Shown: positions 26,335 to 33,324 of the stretch, piece after piece
Position numbering within the stretch: the first letter of the stretch is position 1
Layout: each line of letters begins with the position of its first letter
Origin: Paraplanobispora siamensis
GTDB lineage: Bacteria; Actinomycetota; Actinomycetes; Streptosporangiales; Streptosporangiaceae
Direction: 5' to 3'
Assembly: GCF_016863175.1 (NCBI RefSeq)
Contig: NZ_BOOJ01000037.1
Location: forward strand, 100,291-164,290
Length of the DNA: 64,000 nucleotides
Position numbers and translations under genes: made by a program
Notes under the pieces: model-generated
The model's input: only the letters and a program-made list of their open reading frames with translations
The model's database searches: none
Told to the model about the DNA's origin: nothing

Positions 26335-27191
26335 TTCACCCCGGCGGGGACCCGTTCGGCGCCCAGGGACTCCTCGGAGTCCTTGTTCCGGGTCAGATAG
26401 ACATAGGCCAACGCGCCCAGGAACAGGACGATCGACGTCCACTGGTTCAGCCGCATCCCGAGGATCTCGTTGGCCGGGTCGACGCGCAGGCCCTCGATCC
26501 AGAAGCGGCCCGCCGTATAGCCCGCCACGTACAGGGCGAAGAGCCGGCCGTGCCGCAGCGTGAAACGCCGACCGGCCCAGATCAGCAACAGCCCCAGAGC
26601 CAGGCTCCACAGCGACTCGTACAGGAACGTGGGGTGGTAGGTGGAAACGCCCGGTACGGTGCCCGGACGGCCGGCCTCGATCTCCAGTCCCCACGGCAGG
26701 TCGGTCGGGCCGCCGAACAGCTCCTGGTTGAAGTAGTTGCACCACCGGCCGATGGCCTGACCGATGGCGATGGCCGGAGCCACGGCGTCGGCGACCGCGC
26801 TCACGGCGATGCCCCGGCGGCGGCAGGCGATCCACACGCCCACCCCGCCCAGGGCGACTGCGCCCCAGACGCCCAGACCGCGCCAGCCGGGTCCGGAGTC
26901 GCTCCAGATCAGGATCGTGTCGATCGGCCGGTAGGGGGCGTCAGGCCCGAAGTACAGCTGCCAGTCGGTGATGACGTGGTACAGCCGCGCGCCCACGATG
27001 CCGAACGGGATTCCCCACACCGCCAGGTCCATCATGGTTCCCGGCGCCCCGCCGCGGGCCCGCCAGCGGCGCTCGGCGATGATGACGGCCGCCACGATAC
27101 CGAGCATGATGCAGACCGTGTAACCGCGGATGGGCAGCGGTCCCAGATACCAGACCCCCTCGGAGGGGCTGGGAATGCTGGCAAGCGACAT
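26331..27191 (-). CDS. lgt: Prolipoprotein diacylglyceryl transferase
   Basis: A 286-aa membrane enzyme that transfers diacylglycerol to the lipobox Cys of prelipoproteins. The signature GRWCNYFNQELFG is present (GRxxNxxNxExxG), as are 'IPFGIVGARLYHVITDW' and VSTYHPTFLYESLWSLAL. Seven hydrophobic segments are visible. Start MSLASIPSPSEGVWYLGPLP at 27191. It is shorter and less acidic-tailed than the lgt usually found beside trp genes in actinomycetes, so it may be a second copy. Confidence 0.95.
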   Translation of the reverse strand: MSLASIPSPSEGVWYLGPLPIRGYTVCIMLGIVAAVIIAERRWRARGGAPGTMMDLAVWGIPFGIVGARLYHVITDWQLYFGPDAPYRPIDTILIWSDSGPGWRGLGVWGAVALGGVGVWIACRRRGIAVSAVADAVAPAIAIGQAIGRWCNYFNQELFGGPTDLPWGLEIEAGRPGTVPGVSTYHPTFLYESLWSLALGLLLIWAGRRFTLRHGRLFALYVAGYTAGRFWIEGLRVDPANEILGMRLNQWTSIVLFLGALAYVYLTRNKDSEESLGAERVPAGVK

Positions 27192-27256
27192 GGCAGGCAA
27201 TCTAGTGCCGCCTTCCGGGCGTGCACATCCCACCAAAGTCCATATTTTTCAGGCTT

Positions 27257-27730
27257 TCACCGCCCTGACGGCAGCGAACCCCGGCGGCGGACGGCGGCAC
27301 GTGCTCCTCCTTCGGCCAGTTCGGTGAACGGCAGTGGGCAGCAGGGGCTGGTCGCGCAGGCCGCCAGATCGTCGCATCCGGCCGCCACCGCCTGGAGCAA
27401 CGTCTCCCGGATCGTCCGGAGATCGGTGATCTTCTGCTCCACCTCGGCCAGCTTGGCGGCGGCGCGTGCCTGCAGTCCGCCGTCGGACCGGCCGCGACGG
27501 TGCCCGCCCGCCTCGACCAGGTCGGCCACCTCGTCGAGGGTGAAGCCCAGGCGTTGCGCCGCCTTGATCATGCGCAGGGCGGCCACGGTCTCCGGCGGGT
27601 ACAGCCGGTGCCCGCCGTTGCTGCGCTGCGGTTCCCGCAACAGGCCGCGCCGGTGGTAGTAACGCAGCGTCTGCGCGTTGACGCCCGCGGCCTCGGCGAC
27701 CTCTCCGGTCCGCAGCCACCCGCCGGTCAT
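27257..27730 (-). CDS. MerR-family metal-responsive regulator
   Basis: 157 aa: N-terminal MerR winged helix (LRTGEVAEAAGVNAQTLRYY, 'SNGGHRLYPPETVAALRMIK'), a dimerisation helix (residues 75-110), and a C-terminal Cys-rich segment GCDDLAACATSPCCPLPFTE typical of mercury/heavy-metal MerR proteins. It overlaps the upstream 118-aa gene by 4 nt (ATGA), so the two are cotranscribed. An ideal MerR operator-promoter precedes the pair at 28141-28171. The metal is not identifiable from sequence alone. Confidence 0.9.
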   Translation of the reverse strand: MTGGWLRTGEVAEAAGVNAQTLRYYHRRGLLREPQRSNGGHRLYPPETVAALRMIKAAQRLGFTLDEVADLVEAGGHRRGRSDGGLQARAAAKLAEVEQKITDLRTIRETLLQAVAAGCDDLAACATSPCCPLPFTELAEGGARAAVRRRGSLPSGR

Positions 27731-28083
27731 GACGCCGCTCCGGGCGCCGTCCCGGACACCGCCCCGGGCGCCGCCGCGCCCGCCCGGGCGGCCAGCCCGT
27801 CGAGCACCCTCACGTGAACCTCCGGCACCTCGACGTCCACGGCCAGGCTCTCACCGCCGGGAGTGAGGGTGAAGGTGAAGAACGAGCAACAACCGCTCTC
27901 CCGGGCCGTCAGATCCCGAGTGGTCTCCTCCACCCGGCTGCCGCCGTCGAGGATCAGCCGCAGGTGCGTCGGGGCCACCCGTTCCAGCCTGCGCAGCGAC
28001 GAGGCGAACAGCGTGTCGAACTCCGCCAGCCGCAACGGCCGGTCCTCGGTCGGCAGGGTGCATTCCGCCGGTGCCCACTCCAT
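27727..28083 (-). CDS. MerR-associated protein with Cys-Cys motif, 118 aa
   Basis: A small soluble protein starting MEWAPAECTLPTEDRPLRLA. A vicinal cysteine pair in LTARESGCCSFFTFTLTPGG and an N-terminal Cys could bind a thiophilic metal. The last 20 residues are Ala/Pro/Gly-rich repeats (AAAPGAVSGTAPGAAS). It is the first gene of the merR operon and translationally coupled to it. Homologues seem to accompany MerR genes in actinomycetes; a metal buffer or co-sensor role is inference. Confidence 0.75.
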   Translation of the reverse strand: MEWAPAECTLPTEDRPLRLAEFDTLFASSLRRLERVAPTHLRLILDGGSRVEETTRDLTARESGCCSFFTFTLTPGGESLAVDVEVPEVHVRVLDGLAARAGAAAPGAVSGTAPGAAS

Positions 28084-28140
28084 GGGCCCTCCCTGGTGCC
28101 ACGGCCACCCGTCCCTGATGCGAGCGGCCCCACTCCTCGA

Positions 28141-28171
28141 CGGTAAGCCTGTACCCGGGTACAGAATGCAA
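28141..28171 (-). promoter_or_regulatory. MerR-type promoter with operator palindrome
   Basis: On the minus strand: -35 TTGCAT (28171-28166), a 19-bp spacer, then -10-like TTACCG (28146-28141). The spacer contains the perfect 16-bp palindrome CTGTACCCGGGTACAG (28149-28164). An over-long 19-bp spacer with a central dyad is the defining geometry of MerR-activated promoters. It lies about 58 bp upstream of the Cys-Cys protein start, so MerR would autoregulate the pair. Confidence 0.88.
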
Positions 28172-28296
28172 GCCCCGAGCCGGCTCCGCGCTATCCGATT
28201 CTTGAATCGGGCGTATCACCGAAAAGGGCTCGAAGTGTGTGAACTCGGGGGCAGAGGGGAGAGTGGCCGGACGGGAAGAACCTCGGGGGTCTGACG

Positions 28297-29718
28297 ATGA
28301 TTCATCCAGCCGCTTCGCCGGTACGCGCGTTTCTCGACGACCACAGCGACCGTTTTCTCGACGAGCTCGCGGCCTGGGTTCGCATCCCGTCGGTCTCGGC
28401 CGTGGCCGAGCATGAGGCCGACCTGGTCCGTTCGGCCCGCTGGCTTGCGGCGTGCCTGAGCGAGAGCGGTTTCCCCCGGGTGGAGGAGCTGGACGCCGGA
28501 GGGCCGCCGGCGGTCTTCGCCCACTGGCCGTGTGAGGATCCCGGGGCGCCGACCGTGCTGGTCTACTCCCATCACGATGTGCGCGCCGTCAAGGACGAGG
28601 AGTGGGAGGAGACCTCCCCCTTCGAGCCCGTCCGGCGCCTGGGGCACGTCTACGGACGGGGCACCTCCGACGCCAAGGGGCAGTTGTTGTGCCATGTCTG
28701 GGCGCTGCGCGCCCATCTGGCGGTCACCGGCCGCCGCTGCCCGGCGGTCGACCTCAAGCTGCTCGTCGAAGGTGAGGAGGAGATCGGCTCGCCCCACCTG
28801 GCCGACCTGCTCAAGCAGCACGCCGAACTGCTGGCCGCCGACGTGGTCATCCTCACCGACACGATGACGTGGTCGGTGCAGGAGGCGGCGGTCTGTACGG
28901 CGGTGCGGGGCATGGTCAGCGCCCACCTGGAGGTCCGCGGGCCGCTCCGCGACGTGCACAGCGGGTTGGTCTCCGGCGCCGCGCCCAACCCGTTGACCGA
29001 ACTGTGCCGCCTGATCGGCCGGCTGCACGACGAACACGGCCGGATCACTCTTCCCGGCTTCTACGACACGGTGACCCGGCCCACCGACGAGCAGCGGGCG
29101 CGACTCGCCGAGATCCCCTTCGACCCCGACGACTGGATCCGGCGCACCCAGACCCGCGCGATCTGCGGCGAGGAAGGGTACAGCGTGCTGGAACGCGTCT
29201 GGATGCGTCCCAGTGTCGAGGTGGACGCGCTGATCGGCGGTGACCCCGAGGGCACCTCACGGGGCGTCATCCCCGCGGTGGCCTCGGCCGACCTGATCTT
29301 CCACACCGTCCCCGGCCAGCGCGTCGAGCAGGTCGAGCAGCAGCTGCGGCAGTGGGTCACCGACCACATCGGCGACCATGTCGACTACGAGCTCACCTTC
29401 TCTCCCACCAACAGCGAGCCGTACGCGACCCCGCCGGACCATCCCGCGCTGGCCGTACTGGAACAGGCCCTGGCCCGTACGGTGAACCGGCCCGCCCACC
29501 GGATGCGCAACGGCGGCAACGCCCCGGCCGAACTGCTGTCGCAGACCCTGGACGCGCCGGTGCTGTTCTTCGGCACCGGCCTGCCCGAGGACCACTGGCA
29601 CGACTCCGATGAGAAGGCCGACGTGCAAGCGCTGCTCAACGGGGCGGAGACCCTCGCCCACCTGCTGGCCGACCTGCCGCGGGCGATGGAAGACGACGGC
29701 GGGGATCCGCCCGGGTGA
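28297..29718 (+). CDS. M20-family metallopeptidase (dipeptidase)
   Basis: A 473-aa zinc peptidase with the metal ligands of the M20 family: His in VLVYSHHDVRAV, Asp in YGRGTSDAKGQLLCH, Glu pair in LLVEGEEEIGSPHL, and a late His in PEDHWHDSDEKADV. The dimerisation domain interrupts at about residues 200-360. It matches the ArgE/dipeptidase PM20D1-like subgroup (M20 'dipeptidase'). The ATG at 28297 has a GGGGG stretch upstream. A near-perfect terminator surrounds its stop codon. Confidence 0.92.
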   Translation: MIHPAASPVRAFLDDHSDRFLDELAAWVRIPSVSAVAEHEADLVRSARWLAACLSESGFPRVEELDAGGPPAVFAHWPCEDPGAPTVLVYSHHDVRAVKDEEWEETSPFEPVRRLGHVYGRGTSDAKGQLLCHVWALRAHLAVTGRRCPAVDLKLLVEGEEEIGSPHLADLLKQHAELLAADVVILTDTMTWSVQEAAVCTAVRGMVSAHLEVRGPLRDVHSGLVSGAAPNPLTELCRLIGRLHDEHGRITLPGFYDTVTRPTDEQRARLAEIPFDPDDWIRRTQTRAICGEEGYSVLERVWMRPSVEVDALIGGDPEGTSRGVIPAVASADLIFHTVPGQRVEQVEQQLRQWVTDHIGDHVDYELTFSPTNSEPYATPPDHPALAVLEQALARTVNRPAHRMRNGGNAPAELLSQTLDAPVLFFGTGLPEDHWHDSDEKADVQALLNGAETLAHLLADLPRAMEDDGGDPPG

Positions 29719-29740
29719 GGTTCCCGGGCGGATCCCCGCC
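29698..29740. terminator. Strong bidirectional hairpin terminator
   Basis: Perfect 18-bp arms (29698-29715 and 29723-29740, containing GGATCC) enclose a 7-nt loop. The M20 peptidase TGA stop (29716-29718) sits in the loop. Placed between convergent genes, it can serve both. Confidence 0.85.
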
Positions 29741-29778
29741 TGGAAGCGGCCGGTCGGGCCACGTCCGGGAGCAATCGG

Positions 29779-31125
29779 TCAGGCCGCGCCGCCGCCCTTG
29801 ATCTTCTTGATCTTCTTGAGGTTCTTCTTCTGCTTGACCGTCAGCTTCACCTTCGCCTTGGGCTTCACGGTCGGCTCGGGCTTCGGCTTCACGGCGGGCT
29901 TGACGGCCGGCTTCGGCGCGGCCGGGGTGGTCGGCGCAGAAGCGGCGGTGCAGGTGTTCAGCAGCACCGAGATCGTGTCGGTCTCGTAGCTCGTCGTCAC
30001 GATGTCGATCTTGCCGTCGCGGTTGAAGTCGCCGGTCATGGGCGCGGACGGGGCGCTGCCCACGGTGTGCTCGACGCCCGCGGCGAAGGTGCCGTCACCC
30101 TTGCCGGCCATCACGATGACGCTGCCGCCCCAGTCGGCGACCAGCAGGTCGAGCTTGCCGTCACCGGTGACATCCCTCAGGCTGCTGGCGCCGACGGGCG
30201 CGGCCTGCTGGAGGGCCGGCCGGAAACCGCCGCCGGGGGCGCCGAGCAGGACCCCGATGTCCGAGCCGGAGAAGAGTCCCGCGACCAGGTCGCTGCGGTT
30301 GTCGGCGTTGAGGTCGCCCGAGGTGACCAGGAAGGGACTGGTTCCCGCATCGAGCGGACCGGCCGGGGTGAGGGCGCCGGTGCCGTTGCCGGTCAGCAGC
30401 TGAAGGCTGGAGACGCCGCTGATGTCGTAGTTGGCGTAGGCCACGTCCACATGACCGTCCCCGGTGAAGTCTCCGGTCGTGATGTGCAGATTGGTCGCGG
30501 AGGGCCTGACGGAGGGGAGGCGGGTGAAGGCGCCGTCACCGTGGCCCCGCAGTACCCCGACGAGACCTGTGGTGACCTCGTTGCCGGAGTAGATCAGATC
30601 GAGGTGACCGTCGGCGTCGATGTCGTCGGCGACCACTTCGCCGGCGCCGTAACCCACCAGGTAGCTCACGGGGGCCTGGAAGGTGCCGTCACCGTTGCCG
30701 TGCAGCACCGCGATCGTGCCGGGGAGATTGTTGGCCACGGCCAGATCCGTGTCGCCGTCGTGGTCGAAGTCGGCCGAGACGACCTTGGAAGGAGACGATC
30801 CCCCGGAGAGAAGTGTGCTGTCCGGGGTGAAGGTGCCGTCACCGTTGCCGAGCAGCACCGTCAGCGTATTGGCCTGGGAGTTGCCCGCGACCACGTCGAG
30901 GTTGCCGTCGCCGTCGAAGTCGGCCACGGTGACCGTCTGAGGCTGATCGCCGACGGGATAGCCGGTGTAGGGGGCGAAGCTCGCCGTGGCGCAGGCGGCG
31001 ACGGGGGCGGCCTGGGCCGGAGCGGCCACGGTGGCCAGGCCGCCGCAGGCGAGAGCGGCCGCGGCGAGCAGGGAGACGGTACGACGACGGGTGGCCGAAC
31101 CGGTCCGAACACGATGGGAGTTCAA
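29779..31125 (-). CDS. Secreted FG-GAP/VCBS-repeat protein with Lys-rich tail
   Basis: 448 aa from TTG at 31125, chosen because GGAGGAG lies 5 nt upstream; the ATG at 31185 has no such site. A signal peptide ends near 'AAPAQAAPVAACA'. About seven FG-GAP-type blades follow, with Ca-binding loops DFDGDGNLD, DFDHDGDTD, DIDADGHLD, DFTGDGHVD, DLNADNRSD, DVTGDGKLD and DFNRDGKID. The last 45 residues are a Pro/Lys tail (KPAVKPKPEPTVKPKAK, then LKKIKKIK). It is a secreted beta-propeller, probably adhesive. No LPXTG sorting signal; the basic tail could bind anionic wall polymers. Confidence 0.88.
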   Translation of the reverse strand: MNSHRVRTGSATRRRTVSLLAAAALACGGLATVAAPAQAAPVAACATASFAPYTGYPVGDQPQTVTVADFDGDGNLDVVAGNSQANTLTVLLGNGDGTFTPDSTLLSGGSSPSKVVSADFDHDGDTDLAVANNLPGTIAVLHGNGDGTFQAPVSYLVGYGAGEVVADDIDADGHLDLIYSGNEVTTGLVGVLRGHGDGAFTRLPSVRPSATNLHITTGDFTGDGHVDVAYANYDISGVSSLQLLTGNGTGALTPAGPLDAGTSPFLVTSGDLNADNRSDLVAGLFSGSDIGVLLGAPGGGFRPALQQAAPVGASSLRDVTGDGKLDLLVADWGGSVIVMAGKGDGTFAAGVEHTVGSAPSAPMTGDFNRDGKIDIVTTSYETDTISVLLNTCTAASAPTTPAAPKPAVKPAVKPKPEPTVKPKAKVKLTVKQKKNLKKIKKIKGGGAA

Positions 31126-31366
31126 AACAGCTCCTCCATGAGCGCAACCACCTGCCGCGGGGCCCTTCCTGGGCGCGATGAGCACGGCAGGCGCAGATGC
31201 TCCCTCATCGGAGGAGAAAAATGATTTATGAGTGTTTGGTGTGAAAGGTGGGACTTAGGTCCCATCAAGCCGGTCACCGGACCCAGGCCCGAGTCGTACC
31301 GCCGACACCGGAGGCCCGGGCCGTACCGGCCGACGCCGAGCGCCCGAGCAGGCCCGGACACCGTGG

Positions 31367-31409
31367 ACACGGCCTCGCCGGGTGGGGGGTGTGCCCGGCG
31401 GGGCCGTGT
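31367..31409 (-). terminator. Hairpin terminator after the anti-sigma-like gene
   Basis: 16-bp arms (31367-31382 and 31394-31409) pair with a single mismatch around an 11-nt loop rich in G. It lies 10 bp past the stop of the anti-sigma-like gene and facing the FG-GAP promoter region. Confidence 0.65.
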
Positions 31410-31419
31410 CGGGGGTTCC

Positions 31420-32061
31420 TCAGCCGGCGTCCTCGACGATCGTGCACGGTTGCACGGGGGTGTCCGCCTGGGCCAGCCAGCCGCCCAGGCGCCAGGGGAT
31501 CTGCGCGTTCCCGTTGTCGCGGAACTCCAGGACGAGCGTCTCGCCCGGCTTGATGTACTCAGGGGAGATCCGGATCGTCCGTACGGAGGTCACCTGGGCG
31601 GCCTTGGAGGAACGCGACCCGTTCACGAGTTCGCGCAGCCCCTCCGATCCTGCGACGGGCGATCCGCCGTAGGTCGCGTCCACGCCGGCGAACCGCGGGG
31701 CCGCGCACCCCTGGCCCGCGGTCAGGAACGTCACGTCGGACTTGACGCCGGACGCGCTCAGCTTGGCCTCCAGCCCGTCGGGGTCACGCAGTTCGTTGAC
31801 GGTCACCGTGAGCGTTCCGTCCGAGCCCTTGGCCACCGCGTAGGCAGGGGTGTCGTTCCCGATGACCAGCGGTGCGACGGCGACCGCCGCCGCGGCGCCG
31901 GCCGCGGCCAGCAGCCGGGGGACGGTGACCAAGCGCCGCCGGGGACGCGTCCCGTCGAGCAGCCGCCGCCGTGCCCCGGCGAGCTCCTGCGGGGTGGCCG
32001 GGGGCACGGCCGCCCACATGGTCTTCAGAGAATCCATCCCCTTCAGGGAGTCCATCGTCAT
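31420..32061 (-). CDS. Membrane protein partner of ECF sigma factor (CU044_5270-like, putative anti-sigma)
   Basis: 213 aa: cytoplasmic N-terminus (MDSLKTMWAAVPPATPQELA), one transmembrane helix at about residues 48-66 ('LLAAAGAAAAVAVAPLVIG'), and an extracytoplasmic domain with two Cys (TAGQGCAAPRF and QPCTIVEDAG). The start overlaps the sigma-factor stop by 4 nt (ATGA). Single-pass proteins coupled to ECF sigma genes commonly control them, but no ZAS zinc motif (HxxxCxxC) is present, so the anti-sigma role is inferred from position. Confidence 0.8.
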   Translation of the reverse strand: MTMDSLKGMDSLKTMWAAVPPATPQELAGARRRLLDGTRPRRRLVTVPRLLAAAGAAAAVAVAPLVIGNDTPAYAVAKGSDGTLTVTVNELRDPDGLEAKLSASGVKSDVTFLTAGQGCAAPRFAGVDATYGGSPVAGSEGLRELVNGSRSSKAAQVTSVRTIRISPEYIKPGETLVLEFRDNGNAQIPWRLGGWLAQADTPVQPCTIVEDAG

Positions 32062-32630
32062 TCTCCTCGTTCTTCCTGGCTCAGGGCTTGGCGGATCTGG
32101 AGGCGGGCCCGGTTGAGTCGCGAGGCGACGGTGCCCGGTGGGATGGCGAGCGCGTCGGCGACCTCCTGGTAGCTCAGCTCGGCCCAGGCGACGAGCAGCA
32201 GCACGTCGCGATCGGCCCGGGCGAGTCCCAGCAGGGCTCGTGCCAGCGGCCGGTTGACGGCCAGGGTGTTGACTCCGTCCTCCAGCTGGCGACCCGGTAT
32301 CTCCGCCGGGTGCACACCGCTGCGGATGTAGGCGCGGTAGAGGTTCGTCTCGGTACGCCGCCGTTTGCCGATCAGGTTGGAGGCGATGCCGTACAGCCAC
32401 GGGCGGGCGTCGGAACGGCCCCTGTCGTAATCGCCCCGACGCTGGAAGGCGGCCAGAAATGTGTCGGCCACAACGTCCTCCGCCTCGCTCGGCCCCAGGC
32501 GCCTGGTGACGTAGCGGTGCAGAAGCGGCGCATGCCGGTCGAACAGAACGGCGAAGATCTCGGGCTCGTTCAGCGACCTCTCGATGAGAGTCGCGTCATC
32601 GACCTCGATGACTTCGCGGGAAATCGTCAT
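32058..32630 (-). CDS. ECF-type RNA polymerase sigma factor
   Basis: A 190-aa two-domain sigma factor. Region 2 spans about residues 20-95 ('FAVLFDRHAPLLHRYVTRRL', EAEDVVADTFLAAFQRR, 'RPWLYGIASNLIGKRRR') and region 4 residues 125-180 ('ADRDVLLLVAWAELSYQEVA', DALAIPPGTVASRLNRAR). It resembles the actinobacterial ECF groups that pair with CU044_5270 membrane proteins. The coupled downstream gene encodes that partner. Confidence 0.93.
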   Translation of the reverse strand: MTISREVIEVDDATLIERSLNEPEIFAVLFDRHAPLLHRYVTRRLGPSEAEDVVADTFLAAFQRRGDYDRGRSDARPWLYGIASNLIGKRRRTETNLYRAYIRSGVHPAEIPGRQLEDGVNTLAVNRPLARALLGLARADRDVLLLVAWAELSYQEVADALAIPPGTVASRLNRARLQIRQALSQEERGE

Positions 32631-32791
32631 GCATGTCGGCCTTTCTTGGCGTCTGCGGTCACCTGTACTTACCGCGACGGGCCGAAATCCTTCACCGGAC
32701 GATCAACACACCAGTAGCATCGTGACGCTCTTTCCGCCGACGGTGAGTGTGGTCCGAATCGCCGGCGTCAGGATCGAACACGGAGGGGTGC

Positions 32792-33291
32792 ATGACCGTG
32801 TTCGCGTGCGCGGGATGCGGCACCGCGCTGACCGTGCCGGTGGCACAGGTCGCGCTCCCCGACCACGCTCATCAGAAGTACGGTCACGACCTGCTTCCCG
32901 CCCTCATGGAGCCCGGGACCTACGCGGTGGACCCGGAGCCGTCCGGGCCTCCGTGGCGGACATGGGACGAGGTCGGCGCGGAGGCGGCCCGGGCCCGCGG
33001 CATCCGCAGACCGGCCGGGTCCGGCCTTCCGACGACCGGGCGGCGGTGCCGCCGGCCGCCGAGGTCTGGACGCACCTCGCCTTCCACCGCGGCCGCAGGC
33101 CCGTCCCCGGCGGCGCGGCGCCTCCGCAGGCCCGCCGCGACGATCCGCCGCCGCCGCTCCCGCGTCAGCCCTTCCGGCCTGACCTGGAGGTGTTCCTCCA
33201 CACGCTGGCCCGGCTGCCGCAGGTCCGGCAGCCGTGGCTGCGCGCGGTCTACGACCGCGTGAGGGCCGATCGCCACGCTCCCCCGTTCTGA
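32792..33291 (+). pseudogene. Internally deleted, frameshifted conserved hypothetical gene
   Basis: A good start (ATG 32792 after GGAGGGG) gives MTVFACAGCGTALTVPVAQV and continues sensibly to about 33000 (DPEPSGPPWRTWDEVGAEAA). Then the protein-like sequence switches frame: the +1-shifted frame gives PRHPQTGRVRPSDDRAAVPP followed by AAEVWTHLAFHRGRRPVPGG, and ends PQVRQPWLRAVYDRVRADRH. N- and C-terminal parts look like ends of one larger actinobacterial protein (zinc-ribbon start, conserved C-terminus), so a middle segment was deleted with loss of frame. Function unknown. Confidence 0.65.
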
Positions 33292-33324
33292 CCCCTCGGC
33301 CCACCGTGCACGGAGCTGAGCGGC

